Source: Agroathelia rolfsii | Lineage: Eukaryota; Basidiomycota; Agaricomycetes; Amylocorticiales; Amylocorticiaceae | NCBI GenBank assembly: GCA_018343915.1 | Contig: JABRWF010000006.1 | Location: forward strand, 2,294,001-2,358,000 | Direction: 5' to 3' | DNA length: 64,000 nucleotides | Shown here: piece after piece, positions 36,038-47,447 of the stretch | Layout of the letters: every line of letters begins with the position of its first letter | Numbering within the stretch: position 1 is the stretch's first letter | Program-made: the position numbers and the translations under genes | Notes under the pieces: model-generated | What the model saw: only the letters and a program-made list of their open reading frames with translations | Told to the model about the DNA's origin: nothing | The model's database searches: none

Positions 36038-36336
36038 GAGACTGTACTATTTCCGGCTTTCATCCGTACGTGATTGCTACGTCTGACTTTACTTCGAATC
36101 CCATTACATCCCACGTGGGTGATGTACTTCACCCAGCGGGATTTTTTGCAATCTTCCGCTTGTGCCAGTGGAAACCTCGTAAAGCATTATTCCAGGATAC
36201 CATATCGACTCCCACGAACGTGCTTCTTTTCTTCTATGCAACCCACTTTATTCAAGCCGTAGAACTGTATTACTTCAATCGCAAAGAATGTTATGGAAAC
36301 GAAGTTGGTAGACTACAGTTGATCATATTTCAATGA
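36034..36336 (+). CDS. Weak open frame, possibly a membrane-protein remnant
   Basis: A 100-codon frame with an ATG. It includes DVLHPAGFFAIFRLCQW and LLFFYATHFIQAVELYYFNR, which faintly recall the HP-x-E-A-L-Y and RK positions of the TMEM254-like genes nearby. The match is too weak to call homology. A splice donor (CCGTACGTG) lies inside, so the true structure may differ, or it may be a relic of the duplicated block upstream. I report it because it is the only coding-like sequence in this gap. Confidence 0.25.
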   Translation: MGDCTISGFHPYVIATSDFTSNPITSHVGDVLHPAGFFAIFRLCQWKPRKALFQDTISTPTNVLLFFYATHFIQAVELYYFNRKECYGNEVGRLQLIIFQ

Positions 36337-37165
36337 TTTTAACTCCTAAATTATCATGATTATCACATGTATGGGATGATCATGCATCGAGGGCTGCTAT
36401 TAATAAGAATGCAGGCGTGCGTTTCGACTTACTGAACGGATACATGGAAACGTTGAGTTGACCCGTTAAGAAATTTTTCGCTAATACAAAAGCTAGTAAC
36501 AGTGGCGCCGGCATGCATATGGCTTAGTCATGGGCATCGACGACCAGGGGGCTTATTTTGAATGAACATTCAACTGTGCAATATGATCCGATACCGGTTG
36601 AGAAACTCTAGGCTGATGAATATATTTTATGGTTTACATGATGTGAATGCGTAAAATTCCCAATCAATGAGGCAGATGCGTCTACAAAATATCAGAAATA
36701 GGGATGATTTCATCATATGATGGCGACTATGAATTTTTTTATTATATGATCCCGGTCTCGAATTCTGGACGATTTTGCTCTCTCCAGCAACAACATCTTT
36801 AATTTCAAGCTTCAAATTGTATATGGCTCTCTCAAACTTGCTTCAGTTGCTTCGTTCCTGAATGTTGATGCGCTCATGGACGAGATTCCAGAAAATATCT
36901 GGTGCCAGTGGCAAGGGGCTACCGGTACCGCCTAGTACTGATCAACGTTTGTTGATGGATGGGACGGTGATGGCCTCCAATGGCATCTGCGTAACCAGTG
37001 CCTAAACTCGGATCGTTTGACATGTGCATGTGGCTCACTGGCCTGAGCGTGCCCCGTCCTTACGTCCTTATTTTTATTATTATTCGAGGCGATGACGCTT
37101 GCTGGCATATAAAATCCATTTGAGCCCACAATAAGTGGTTTCATGATGAGATCGTAACCTTCGTC
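36337..37165. other. Intergenic before phospholipase B
   Basis: 829 bp, AT-rich, with no coding-like frame. The last 100 bp probably hold the phospholipase promoter. Confidence 0.45.
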
Positions 37166-39406
37166 ATGCTGCACTCCACCACCACCAGCACTGCCCTTGC
37201 CGTTGGAGCGGCCCTACTATCTGCTCAGTCGCTAGTGACACTCGCCCGGGCGGCGCAGTTGTCAGCTGCTGGGTTGGCGTATACCCCGACGATTGAAAAG
37301 TGTCCCAGTTGTTTCTCTCTCGTCCGCAAGCTTTCGACAAATGCAACCGAACAGACCCTCAGTGCGGGTGAACAGGCGTATATTGAAGCACGCGATGACC
37401 TTCTCCCGGAAGCTTGGGAAACCTATCTAAAGAACGTTGTAGAGACTGGCGTGGTACTCCCAGAATACGTCTCTGGATTTCTCGAGAACGGTTGTTCCGA
37501 CACTCTGCCTAGGTTTGCGATTGCTACCAGCGGTGGTGGATACAGGGCGGCCATCTTTGGGGCTGGTGTCCTCAACACACTTGATGCGCGCTCTTCGAAT
37601 AAGACTGGTTTGAACGGTCTACTGCAAGCTGCGACCTATCTTGCCGGCCTCTCTGGTGGATCTTGGCTGTACGTGTTCCAACACATCTATGATTTTGTTT
37701 TGGGTACTCATCATATCAGTGTTGGCTCTCTTGTCCAAGCCAACTTTCCTCCCATTCCAGATTTAATCTTTGGTCCTTCATCGAATTATTCCCTTCCTAT
37801 ATCCAATGATGCATATTCTGGATGGCTGCCAGAATATGACCTGACTGCGCCTTCGGGTGACACCACCATCGACGAAGAATATATCAAGATTATCCTGGGT
37901 GAAATCGCAGGAAAGTATGCCCTAGGCTTCCCGGTAACCCTCAACGATTTCTATGCAAGAGCGCTGGCCCGGCACTTCACTAATGGTACCACGGCTATCG
38001 ATCTCGCGACGCTCGCTAATGCTACTACCGGTACCTTTGGAGCTGCAATCACTTGGTCGGGCCTCACATCTCTGTGGGTTTTCTATGATCTATTAATATC
38101 ATTCAACGCTAGTCTCATCATTCGACTGCTACTAGACCCTCTATAAAATCGCACTACGCGCCGTTTCCCATTGTCATCTCAGACCTCTACTCCACAGCAG
38201 GGAACGAGTCTAATGTTATATTTGGCAACTACATCCCTTTAACTAATCCAATTCTGGAGTATAACCTCTGTATGCCCATTTCACACGCATTTCTTGGATC
38301 ATGATAGTCCTGACACTGCATATTCAGACGAGATAGGATCTTGGGACCCTATGGTGTCCGCGTTTATACCCACTGAATATCTAGGCACGACAAATGATAC
38401 ACTTTGCGTTAAAAACTACGATCAGGCCGCATTCATCATGGGCGTGTCATCTGACTTATTCAATGAATACAACACTTCGGTATGGACGGTTTTTTTATTT
38501 TATTTTTATTTTTTCAAGTTACACGGGTTATCTTAATTAACCGCTGTCACATTATAGGCAGCGTCCTTGAGCAACAGTTCAATATACCCCATCATAGAAG
38601 CCATTGAAGAGACATATCCATCTCCAGGCATCACCGTCGACGGGACTGCCATACCCAATCCTTTCTATGGCCTCAACTCGGAAACGTTTATTGAATCTAA
38701 TCAGAAATACCTCACACCTGTGGATGGCGGTGAAGACGGGGAGAATGTGCCTTTCCAACCCCTGTTAGTCAAAGCAAGACAAGTGGATGTCATTTTTGCT
38801 ATTGATGCGGTACGTTCATGTGCCTTGTCGCTATCGCTTGAATGATCCGTGGAACTGATGCGATCTTACCATAGAGCAATGATGATGAGGCTTTCGCTAA
38901 TGGTGAAGCAATCATCGTAAGTATTTCTCCACCATTTTCGTCTGATAGAGCACATAAATGATACAACTTGCGCACAGGCCACTTCAAACCGCACGACATT
39001 CTTCCCATCCTCGTACAGCTTCCCCAGTGTGCCATGGAATCTCACTACATGGGCTGAGGAAGGCCTCGCGACGCGGCCCACTTTCTTCGGGTGCAGCGAA
39101 TCGAGTAGCAGCGACGTACCTCTGGTGATCTACCTCGCCAACGGTGCACCGCCACGCGTGAACCCCGTGCCGCTGACGAACACATCGACGACACAGGACG
39201 TGTATACCACCAGCGAGATTGCGGCGATGTTGACGCAAGCGCAGGAAATTGCCACGCAGGGTGTGCCGACTGGAGCTAACAGTGGTGTGGACCCGGAGTG
39301 GCCCGCCTGTTTGGCTTGTGCGATTGTGGATCGCGTGAGGAGTAGAGAGGGTATTGCTAGGAGTGGGGTGTGTGAGAGCTGTTTGGACAGATACTGCTGG
39401 AGTTGA
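37166..39406 (+). CDS. PLB: Secreted phospholipase B / lysophospholipase
   Basis: Hydrolyses acyl chains from phospholipids and lysophospholipids outside the cell. Seven exons: 37166-37668, 37720-38073, 38136-38269, 38328-38479, 38558-38809, 38875-38916 and 38978-39406 (621 residues, typical of the family). A hydrophobic N-terminus (TALAVGAALLSAQSLVTLA) is a signal peptide. The cPLA2-like core has CPSCFSLVRKLSTNAT, RFAIATSGGGYRAAIFGAGV (oxyanion hole) and YLAGLSGGSWLVGSLVQ with the nucleophile Ser. YAPFPIVISDLYSTAGNES, LYEIGSWDPMVSAFIPTEYL, SNDDEAF and DPEWPACLACAIVDR follow, the last near the Cys-rich C-terminus. Many N-x-S/T sites suggest glycosylation. Intron 2 starts at GTGGGT (38074) by phase. 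No GPI tail is obvious. Confidence 0.92.
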
Positions 39407-39694
39407 GGGTAATGGTGATCGGTACTTTACTACTTAGTAGTATGTAATATACTCGTCTCTTTTTAGCATTGAATAGTTACTTATATGGGTTGGTTAACGT
39501 TGCTCAACTTGTGGACGATGGAAAATGTGATGATCAAGCTGAAATAGGGAACATCGTGGATCCGAGTTGCGACGAAGTTGCAGCCACCACAACCGCGTTC
39601 ACTGCTCAGGCTTTTGTGAAATTACAACAGTTTAAACTTCACGTCTTTGAACTCGGTTTGAAATTATTGCTCTGCGCCTTAACCTACAACCATC

Positions 39695-40318
39695 ATGTCC
39701 ACAAACGAAGAGGGTGAAGATGTGAAACCAAAACTCGGTCTCATTGGTGTGCAATCTGATTACATGCCATGAATATCTACCTGTGTTAACTCGGGCTACT
39801 CTAAAACAGTAAACTACGAAGGGCAACGCAAGTCTTATTCGCCATACTAGGGATGTTCTTTATCTTAACAAGAAATCCGTACAGAATTCACAGTCAAGGT
39901 TAGGGCAAATACCGTTCTTAAGAAGGTATTTGACGCTGCTGAGGTGTGCAACTGTCTTCTCCCTTTTCCTCGTCTATTCTCACATTTTGCTTAACAGAAA
40001 AAGTTCGGCAAGGCCCCGGGTGCGTTAGAAGAGGACTAAAGTCAATGTAGCAGTCCTGCTTATATACGGATTAGGCACGTTCAAATTCTTCTGTGACGGT
40101 GAGCGCTTGCTACCACAGGACACGCCAGGACAGGTGAGCCAGCCAACTCATTCTTGCACGAGATCCCATCAACATAATTATGCTTCCATTCAATAGAGAG
40201 GGCTCGAAGACGGCGATCAAATCGACGCCCATTTGGAACAGGTAGGTTTCATATTGTTGCTCAACTGTTGTTGTTCTCGTTTGTTACAACTATTATCCAA
40301 CAGCTTGGTGGCCAGTAG
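39695..40318 (+). CDS. Second SUMO-like protein (Rad60-SLD type fold, with diglycine)
   Basis: Seven exons: 39695-39746, 39810-39827, 39885-39943, 39998-40019, 40075-40133, 40197-40241 and 40304-40318, giving 89 residues in phase. Sequence: MSTNEEGEDVKPKLGLIV, NYEGQQFTVKVRANTVLKK, AAEKKFGKAPGTFKFFCDGE, LPQDTPGQ and LEDGDQIDAHLEQLGGQ. The FFCDG, DTP and LEDGDQIDAHLEQ positions align with SUMO's FLYDG, DTP and MEDNDTIDV segments. The protein keeps the diglycine followed by a single Gln, so it should be processed like SUMO. The canonical gene at 3527-4374 differs at most positions. Intron 2 (39828-39884) has a GC donor, CAAC|GCAAGT. Its role (conjugated modifier or protein-interaction domain) cannot be told from sequence. 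Confidence 0.85.
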
Positions 40319-40651
40319 CGCACGGATCGAGACATACGAACATATTGTTTTTTTTCTTTCTTAACCCTGCTCATACTCAAAATACATGTATTTCTGTCTA
40401 ATTTCTTTTTAATAAAAATATTTGATCTTTTTTTTTGTTTACAATCCGATCGCATACTAACTCTCGTGCGAAACATGGTGCAGGATCACGCAAATGTGCC
40501 ATTACTGGGCGATACGATGGTTATCTTACTTATGTACATCTATGATCCCTCATATCCTAAGGTATTGATGGCGTCACTCCTAGAGATTATCGCTTCCGAC
40601 AAATCTGACTCGGTGCTATACAGTGCCAGCATCGAAGAAGATTTCACCAAA
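40319..40651. other. Intergenic, convergent ends
   Basis: 333 bp, T-rich near 40345 and 40410-40440, between the SUMO-like gene and the orphan gene. Nothing else is recognised. Confidence 0.45.
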
Positions 40652-42231
40652 TCAAGCGATATACCTTGCCAATTTCTCTTGCCAGCACTTCTTTGGCACA
40701 TGCTTCCATTTGAACATTAATCCTCTCTCATCCTTCTTGTCGATAGTTTCTCTATCAAGAACGAGCATAGCCAAACCGTCGGCGATGACAACGGGTGGCT
40801 TTAGCACCTCCAGTACCTTGGGAATCTCGAGTATCCCGAGGTTCGGGTCTTCTTGATTACCCGCGTATTCGTTATACAACTGTGGATGCACAGTCAGCCC
40901 TATTCAATTTTTGAGACGACGGAGAGAAGGGACAAAGCTTACCTTCAAAATTGTGATCAAGTCGTCATCGGTCGCCGCACCTGCACTGCTACTCCCTCCA
41001 ACCTGCACGTTCACTGATAAGCACATCTGTTGCACCGACATCACACAACGGTCATGCTTACCTGGTGAATATATGTAAGTAATTCATCTAGCGGGTCATA
41101 ATTCTCCTTTGACACTGATGAGCGAACAAGTCTCGGACAGAGAGCAGTGATCTTGCGTCTAATGTAGGATGACAGCCTTTCTTGAAATGTGGGCCATAAA
41201 GTGTATTTGATATGCCGCACAAATATTGTTTGATCGAAAACCTGACCGGGATTCAACGCGTGCAGACCGCTTTGCAACTCTTTCTCCTTCTCAGGCGTGG
41301 GAGAATAGAGAGGGGAATTGAGTCCGGGTAGAAGCTTGAGACCTGCAGAATTCCAGTCCGCTGGACCCCAAATCCCTGAAGTTGTGAGCCCTACACTCTC
41401 CGGTTTTTCAAGGAATTCCTTCACGAAATCATAATCTTGCGGGTTCTTCGGCAACGAAAGAGGGAGAAACACAAACTCCCTTCTGTGCCATGAGGTCGTC
41501 TTGACCTGGCCATAGATTAGAGTCATGTCGCGGATGTTATTCAACTTGACAAATTGATCATGACTGAGAGACTCCTTCCGTGTGCGCCAGTATGGAGCTG
41601 CCTATTTCAAGATGTCGTCTTTGTTCCATTGCTCGCAATGAGACTCGCCACCTGTGATGAGAGCTGCCCCTTGTGCAACATGGTTGTTTTCGAACCTAAT
41701 TTCAAACCCAATAGGGGGGCACGGGCCCGATATTGAAGCCCGTGTTTCATATCCTTATCATCATGGTTCGGTTGAAATAATAACTCACGTAGGACCGTAG
41801 CATTGACGAGTCTCATCTAATGCATTAGGGGATAATGCTGCGCGCCTGTCTATGGTCTTCCATAGCTTACCTTCCGAGAAAAAAGCGTTACGTTGGATTA
41901 TTTTCTCCTGTTTAGGAAATTGGTCGCCCTTATGAGTCAAAGATGGTTGGGATTGTATTTCTTGGGAGGAGCAGAGCCCTTCAGAGGGGGTGGCATGGAG
42001 AACCGTACGAAACCTTCAATAACTGGCGTCGATTGATATCGTAAGGCATGTACAGAAAAAGGCTTTGTGTAGACAAACTTACGCAATGTAACCAAGATCC
42101 CCTAGTGCTATTTCTCTACCAAGTCGCTGCGGAAAATACAGAGGTAGACCAAGATCCAGGCTATAAAGCGATTTAATATAGAAACTTGAATAATAATCTG
42201 CATCATAAACGGCGTTGAGGAGATGGCTCAT
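40652..42231 (-). CDS. Orphan protein of unknown function
   Basis: I do not recognise this family. Six exons close in phase: 42231-42083, 42013-41871, 41816-41789, 41563-41062, 41002-40943 and 40879-40652 (369 residues). It contains GLPLYFPQRLGREIALGDLG, GLTTSGIWGPADWNSAGLKL, FQERLSSYIRRKITALCPR, NEYAGNQEDPNLGILEIPKV, LKPPVVIADGLAMLVLDRE and FKWKHVPKKCWQ. No transmembrane helix, signal peptide or catalytic motif is clear. The intron at 41788-41564 is unusually long (225 nt), and an alternative 7 nt exon inside it is possible. In-frame coding-like sequence continues upstream of ATG 42231 to a stop, so the N-terminus may have been shortened. A MITE sits 245 bp upstream. Confidence 0.5.
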
Positions 42232-42475
42232 TTCGAAGAGAATGACCCAGATGTGGTCGTAATCGCCACCTTAGGTCGTCCAGCCCAAGCGTTTTAAAAG
42301 ATATACAGCAGCCCCTAAATGTCACGATAAATGGACCACAGATCATTGATCACGGCTCTGTTCTGACCCTTTATTCAGCGTTATAAATGCAGCGAGACAG
42401 CGAAACATAGTATCCGCTGCTTGTAAAACTGAAATGAAAATGGAATGGGCCTTGGAGTCAAGCTGCCAGGCAGTA

Positions 42476-42494
42476 CTACAGTTCCGGACAAGCA
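42476..42494 (+). repeat. Left terminal inverted repeat of the MITE
   Basis: 19 bases identical to the reverse complement of 43088-43106. It directly follows a TA dinucleotide. Confidence 0.88.
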
Positions 42495-43087
42495 AAGGTA
42501 ACAATCCCGGGTTATTTCCCGAAAAAGGAAGGTTGATTATTGAAAACGGGCGCAATCGACTCCTTTTCAATTACTGATTACAGTGGTATCAATTACACCA
42601 TCTAAATCTGACAAAAAATTTCAAGCTCCAAAAATTTTGGCGGCGGTCAGAAAATGTAGATTTTTTTTTTTTTAGGAAAAATTGTTTTTAGCTTTTTCTC
42701 GTCGTTGTGAACAGCATGGTGCTGAAAAGTAAAAATTAAACATTCATATAAAACTAGTATTGTAACACGTGATGAGCCAAATTAGCCCTCAAAGTGGCTG
42801 TGCAAAAATTGCACGTGATTAAAGGTAACATACGACTGCTTTAATAAGTAATATCATTGGTTACATTGACTTTAAGCGCTGCTTTTAGACCATCTGTGCA
42901 TCTGATGTACCGCCTGAGATAAAATCTTCTACAAAAACTACTATATATGTTGTGGAAAATTTTGGCCAAAATTTGGCGGCGGTCAAAAACTAAGTGGAAA
43001 AACTTTGGAAGTGCATTTTCAAACACCTTTGGGAGCTCAGTCCCAATTAAAAATGGATTTTGGCTGATAAATATGAATTGTTGTCTG

Positions 43088-43106
43088 TGCTTGTCCGGAA
43101 CTGTAG
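43088..43106 (-). repeat. Right terminal inverted repeat of the MITE
   Basis: Reverse complement of 42476-42494, directly followed by TA. Confidence 0.88.
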
Positions 43107-43315
43107 TAGTAGGTGATATCACAACAAACAGATGCATAATCATGATGATGAGTTTTCAAAAATAAAGCAAGGAAGGCAAACTGGTCACGCGATCACGGGT
43201 TATTGCCGATGAGTGTCGTGTCGCGTCGTCCAGTGCGGATTACCTGAAATACCGCATTCACCTTCATAACCCGACTTACTCGTCGATAATACCGGTCCAC
43301 AATAACGGACCAGAA

Positions 43316-45208
43316 ATGAGTAAAATCCAACTCAGTGATGTCACTCCAAGTGGCATTCTGTCGGTAATTGAAGAAAGACTTGCTTTCGTTACTACTGCTC
43401 CTATCCCATGGCAAAACCTGGTCCTTGGCTTCTCTTGGACGATCACTGTCTTCGAGACATATCTTTTGTAATGACATTTCACCTTGAATGTTCTCTCCAA
43501 GGCGTTGATATATTTCCATCCTAAGATTGCGTCAATACCCTCTGTACAGCAAGACTGAGCCCCCGGCAGCGCTCAGGAAGCATATTGACGCCGAGACCTT
43601 CGCTAAATCACAACAGTATGGCAAGGACAAGGCAAAATTCTCAATATTTTCTGGCCTGTATAAACAGGCTTTGGAGACTCTCACTCTTCTCTGGGGCGCA
43701 TATCCCTGGTCTTGGGATGTTGCCGGCAGGGTTATTGGGCGCTTTGGGTATGGTCCTGAATACGAGGTTTGATCCCAGTCATGCACCCCTCAGCAGAAAA
43801 AGAGTCTGATTAAGAAATATTACAGATTTTGCAATCATGCCTGTTTATTCTCATCCTGGTTGCCATTTCCTCCATCCCTTCTATTCCGCTCTCCGTGTAC
43901 CAAACATTCGTTCTCGAGGAAAAGCACGGATTCAACAAGACGACACCGTCGCTTTTCGTTGCGGACCTGGTCAAGGGATGGATCTTAGGCATTGTCATTG
44001 GCATGCCTTTCCTATCTTTGTTCTTGTACATCTTCAAATGGGCGGGCGCGAGCTTTGTGCCCTGGTTGACTGGCTTCTTGTATGTCAATATTATTACGAA
44101 CCACATAGATCGGACACTAACTTGGCACGAAATTGAAGCTTCGCCTTCCAGATGATCATAGTATGTTTTCTTATACCTCCCTATCCTTGAGTCTCATGGA
44201 GCTAACTATCTCTTGACTAGGTCATTCTTTACCCTACGGTTATTCAACCCTTCTTTAACAAGCTGTCCCCTCTTGGTGATGGCGAGCTGAAGTCACGTAT
44301 CGAGACTCTCGCATCGAAACTCAAGTTCCCATTGAAGCATTTGTACGAGATTGATGGATCCAAGCGCAGCTCTCACAGCAACGCATATTTTTTTGGTCTT
44401 CCTTGGGTGATTACTAATTTTCGTCACTGAAGTCAATCAAAATGTACTTATATGTGTACATTTCAGAGCAAGCACATTGTCATCTTCGACACCTTAATCA
44501 AGCAGAGCGAGCCTCAGGAAGTTGAAGCTGTTCTGGGTAAGCCCTACAGAAAAGGCTTTTATCTTGGTTGATCTTTTTAACCATGAATACGCCCATAGCC
44601 CACGAACTCGGCCACTGGTACTATATGCACCCCACGAAGTTGATGCTCATCTCGCAACTCCACATATTCACCATCCTCTCCACTTTCTCGCCCTTCCTTC
44701 ACTCGCCACCTTTGCTCCTCTCTTTCGGTTTCCCCCAACAGGTTGCCCATCAGCCTCCTACTATGATCGCATTTATGCTCTATCAGGTGAATTTTACCAT
44801 CCGATATAGCACCCTCTTCGTCAAATTCATCTAATAAAATCTACACAGATGATTTTGATGCCCATGGAGTCCGTAGTGGGCGTCATCATGAACTTCATCT
44901 CTCGCAAGTTCGAGTGGGAGGCTGACCGGTTCGCATGTGAGCTGCAGGAGAAACTTTCAGATCCTGGTATGCAGGATATGGGTGACAGGCTCGGAAACGC
45001 GTTGATCACGCTCCATGTCAAGAATTTATCAACAGTTTGGGTCGATTGGCTGTTAGTTGTCTTTTCTCTCAGATTTATTGCAAAATTACTTGCTTGTTAA
45101 TCATGAATTACTAGGTTCTCTGCTTACCACCACTCACACCCGACGTTGATGGAGCGACTGAAGGAGTTGGATGCGTACAAAGTTACCCACACGCAAAAGA
45201 AGCAGTAA
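43316..45208 (+). CDS. STE24: STE24 CAAX prenyl protease (zinc metallopeptidase)
   Basis: ER and inner-nuclear-membrane protease that removes the AAX tail from farnesylated proteins such as mating pheromones. Nine exons: 43316-43467, 43526-43766, 43826-44079, 44139-44160, 44221-44406, 44467-44536, 44599-44786, 44849-45051 and 45115-45208 (469 residues; family about 450). The first exon gives MSKIQLSDVTPSGILSVIEE and a helix, GFSWTITVFETYL. ERF-like HIDAETFAKSQQYGKDKAKF follows. AHELGHWYYMHP is the HExxH zinc motif, and FEWEADRFACELQ supplies the distal Glu ligand and the conserved Asp. The C-terminus ends KKQ, ER-retention-like. The short 22 nt exon 4 is well supported by phase. It is convergent with ATG22, 63 bp away. 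Confidence 0.95.
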
Positions 45209-45271
45209 TCACATTAGCATTCATTTGTGATTAATAGTAAGAAGGGATCCAGACGTCGAACAATAATTTAT

Positions 45272-47447
45272 TTATTGATATTCATTTGAATATGTCTGAG
45301 CTTTTCGTCGCCCCTCCTCGACGTCGACCGTTGCTAGGATAGGTACGGCGAGCCAGACCATGAAGACAAGGAAGGGGAAAGCCCAGCGGATGTTGCCTGT
45401 TTTGTCTGCGATAAGGCCAACTACCAAGGGGCCTATGAAGGAGCTTGACTGTAAAGGGATATTAAGGACGGTAAGACACTGAGTGCAGGCTGTCAGTCCA
45501 TGTTGTAGAGACATACCTTGTCTGTGATTGAGAATAGACCATACCTGACAATCAAGTATGAGTAAGGATGTGTGCACTGAGGGGTAGATATGTCTGGTTT
45601 CTTACCACCGTGCTTCTTGCCCCGGAGGCACCAGCTCTGCATAAAACGCCCGAGCGTATCCTTGGAAAGCTCCATAGACGCTTCCTAATAATACCATGAG
45701 AACTCTCACTCTCTTTCTCAAGCATAGTGCTAATTTGAGCTTATACGCACCGAAATAAACAGCTAATGCAAACATCTCGCCCTGCGTCGTCAACCCACCA
45801 AACTTAGTGTGTTCGCGGAATATGGGAAGGAATCCCAAACAGCCATAAGCCGGAATGGCGGATGCGAGAAGGACCAGGACGACGAGCACGCGGAGGTTGG
45901 ACCATCCCAGCCGCCGTTGTAAAACGGGCCAGATGAGGGAGCCAAGGATTCCGGACGTGGGCGTGAGTACGCCGACGAGGATAAGCGCAGAAGGCTGCAT
46001 ATGCAGCGTGGTCTTTCCGAATAGAATTGCTGTGGACGTGATGGTTGTAAAGCCTGTGCGCCGGCCCATGTGAGTACGTGCTATTGTGTTGGAGGTGTAA
46101 GGTCAAGAATAGCGCACCATCAGATAAGAGGAACCAAGCGGCAAGATATTGGAAGGTATTTCGTAGTCGTCTGATTTCCTTGGGACGAAGCATGCTTCCT
46201 AGCCTGAGCCAAGCAGAAGCGACCTCGGCGAAGAAACCACCATTGGGCCGTTCGTGTTGCGGGTCAACGTCGTTGGTGTCCAGCCAGGCCGCATCCTTGG
46301 ATGTGTGTTCCGTACCGGGTAACCATATTCCAGCAGGGATGGAAAACACTGCCCACCAGATTCCGCTAAGCCCAATGGCGAGGCGTAAGGAGAATGTCGA
46401 TCCGTGCATAAGCGTTACAGGGACAAGGGCAAGGAGTAGTAGAAGTATGCCTGCCCCATATCCTAGAGCAATACCCTTCGATGATATCCGAGACGTCGCA
46501 CGAGATAGCTCTGCATCATATTCTTTCTGGAGTTGGCTCTCATCAGGAATATCCTGGTTACCACTGGGTAGAAGAGGATCGGAGGCGGCGCTTTGTTCTG
46601 GTTCTGTCCATTCGGGACCTTCAACGTTGGTAGGAGAGAGTGAAAGAGCGTGTATCCGAGAGCCTATTTGCACAACTTCAGGGGAAGATCTTGCCAAGAA
46701 AGGAATGTATGCGTTCATGGCTACAACGGAAGCGCCGAAGGCAACATTGGAGCAAATAGCCAGTAGAGCTGACAGATACCAAACAGGAGAGGTCGAGGGA
46801 AGAGTTAGGAATAGCGTTGCGGAGATCGATCCGATGTAGGCAAAGATGAGTAGAAGGCGTTTTCGGTAGGGTGCTAGAAGGTACTGAGATCCTCCTGGTC
46901 CAGAACCCGAATTGTGACGACTTACGATAATCAGCAATACCGCCCATGGAAATAACGGTTAGAGCCTGTAAGGCTACCGAGATTGAATATACGTATAGAC
47001 TATAAAACGGTGTTAGGCTCTCCAAGACAGTGAGTATGAGTATTTGGTACAAACCTGTAGCTTGCTGTGTCAATCCATACCCAGCCTAATTTGACCACGC
47101 AACGTAAGGACTCTTCATCAGAAGCGGTTTGACTTGTGACGTTGGCACTACATGGAACAGTCATATCCGGTACAAGATATCCATTGTCCCGAGCAAACTG
47201 TTCAAGGCAAACAGGCAAGAACAGAGTGAGAGAGACAATAACAAAGACCTCGCTTTTATTCGAATAAGTTTTAACATGTCATTCAAACAAAAACCATGAT
47301 ATCCAACCTGGCAAAGGCATAGCTTAGCCACCCCCACATGTGTTTTCGAGCAGATATCATTAGGGAGTTTTTACTCGTAGTGCCGTCTTCCGGGTCAGAA
47401 GCGCTTGAAGTAGCAATATGAAAGCTGGGGTTTGATTGCCTGGGCAT
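45272..47447 (-). CDS. ATG22: ATG22-like vacuolar amino-acid exporter (MFS)
   Basis: Vacuolar membrane transporter that releases amino acids after autophagy. The start ATG is at 47447. Early exons are 47447-47308, 47252-47055 and 46999-46926, followed by a long exon from 46873. The N-terminus contains KHMWGWLSYAFAS then EVFVIVSLTLFLPVCLEQFA, and a lumenal loop with CSAN and LRCVVKLGWVWIDTASY. The next helix has LYVYSISVALQALTVISMGG, followed by IADY and PYRKRLLLIFAYIGSISATL. Further helices include GIALGYGAGILLLLLALVP, LAIGLSGIWWAVFSIPAGIW and FQYLAAWFLLSDG. The C-terminal half has PTSGILGSLIWPVLQRRLGW and GPLVVGLIADKTGNIRWAFP. This order matches the ATG22 branch of the major facilitator superfamily. 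A 70-residue acidic loop follows FLARSSPEVVQIG. I did not fix every 3' exon boundary. Confidence 0.9.

Larger units (their letters stand above)
42476..43106. mobile_element. 631 bp non-autonomous DNA transposon (MITE), Tc1/mariner-like ends
   Basis: Perfect 19 bp terminal inverted repeats, CTACAGTTCCGGACAAGCA at 42476-42494 and its reverse complement at 43088-43106, are flanked on each side by TA (42474-42475 and 43107-43108). Such a TA duplication is typical of Tc1/mariner insertions. The interior has no transposase frame. It holds two direct copies of a TTTGGCGGCGGTCA-containing segment (near 42640 and 42973) and is AT-rich. It is a deletion derivative or MITE that would need an autonomous relative elsewhere. 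Confidence 0.85.

Noticed and set aside
43193..43519. 108-codon minus-strand open frame
   Set aside because: It is antisense to STE24 exon 1, whose plus-strand reading has an ATG, a membrane helix and matching splice phase.
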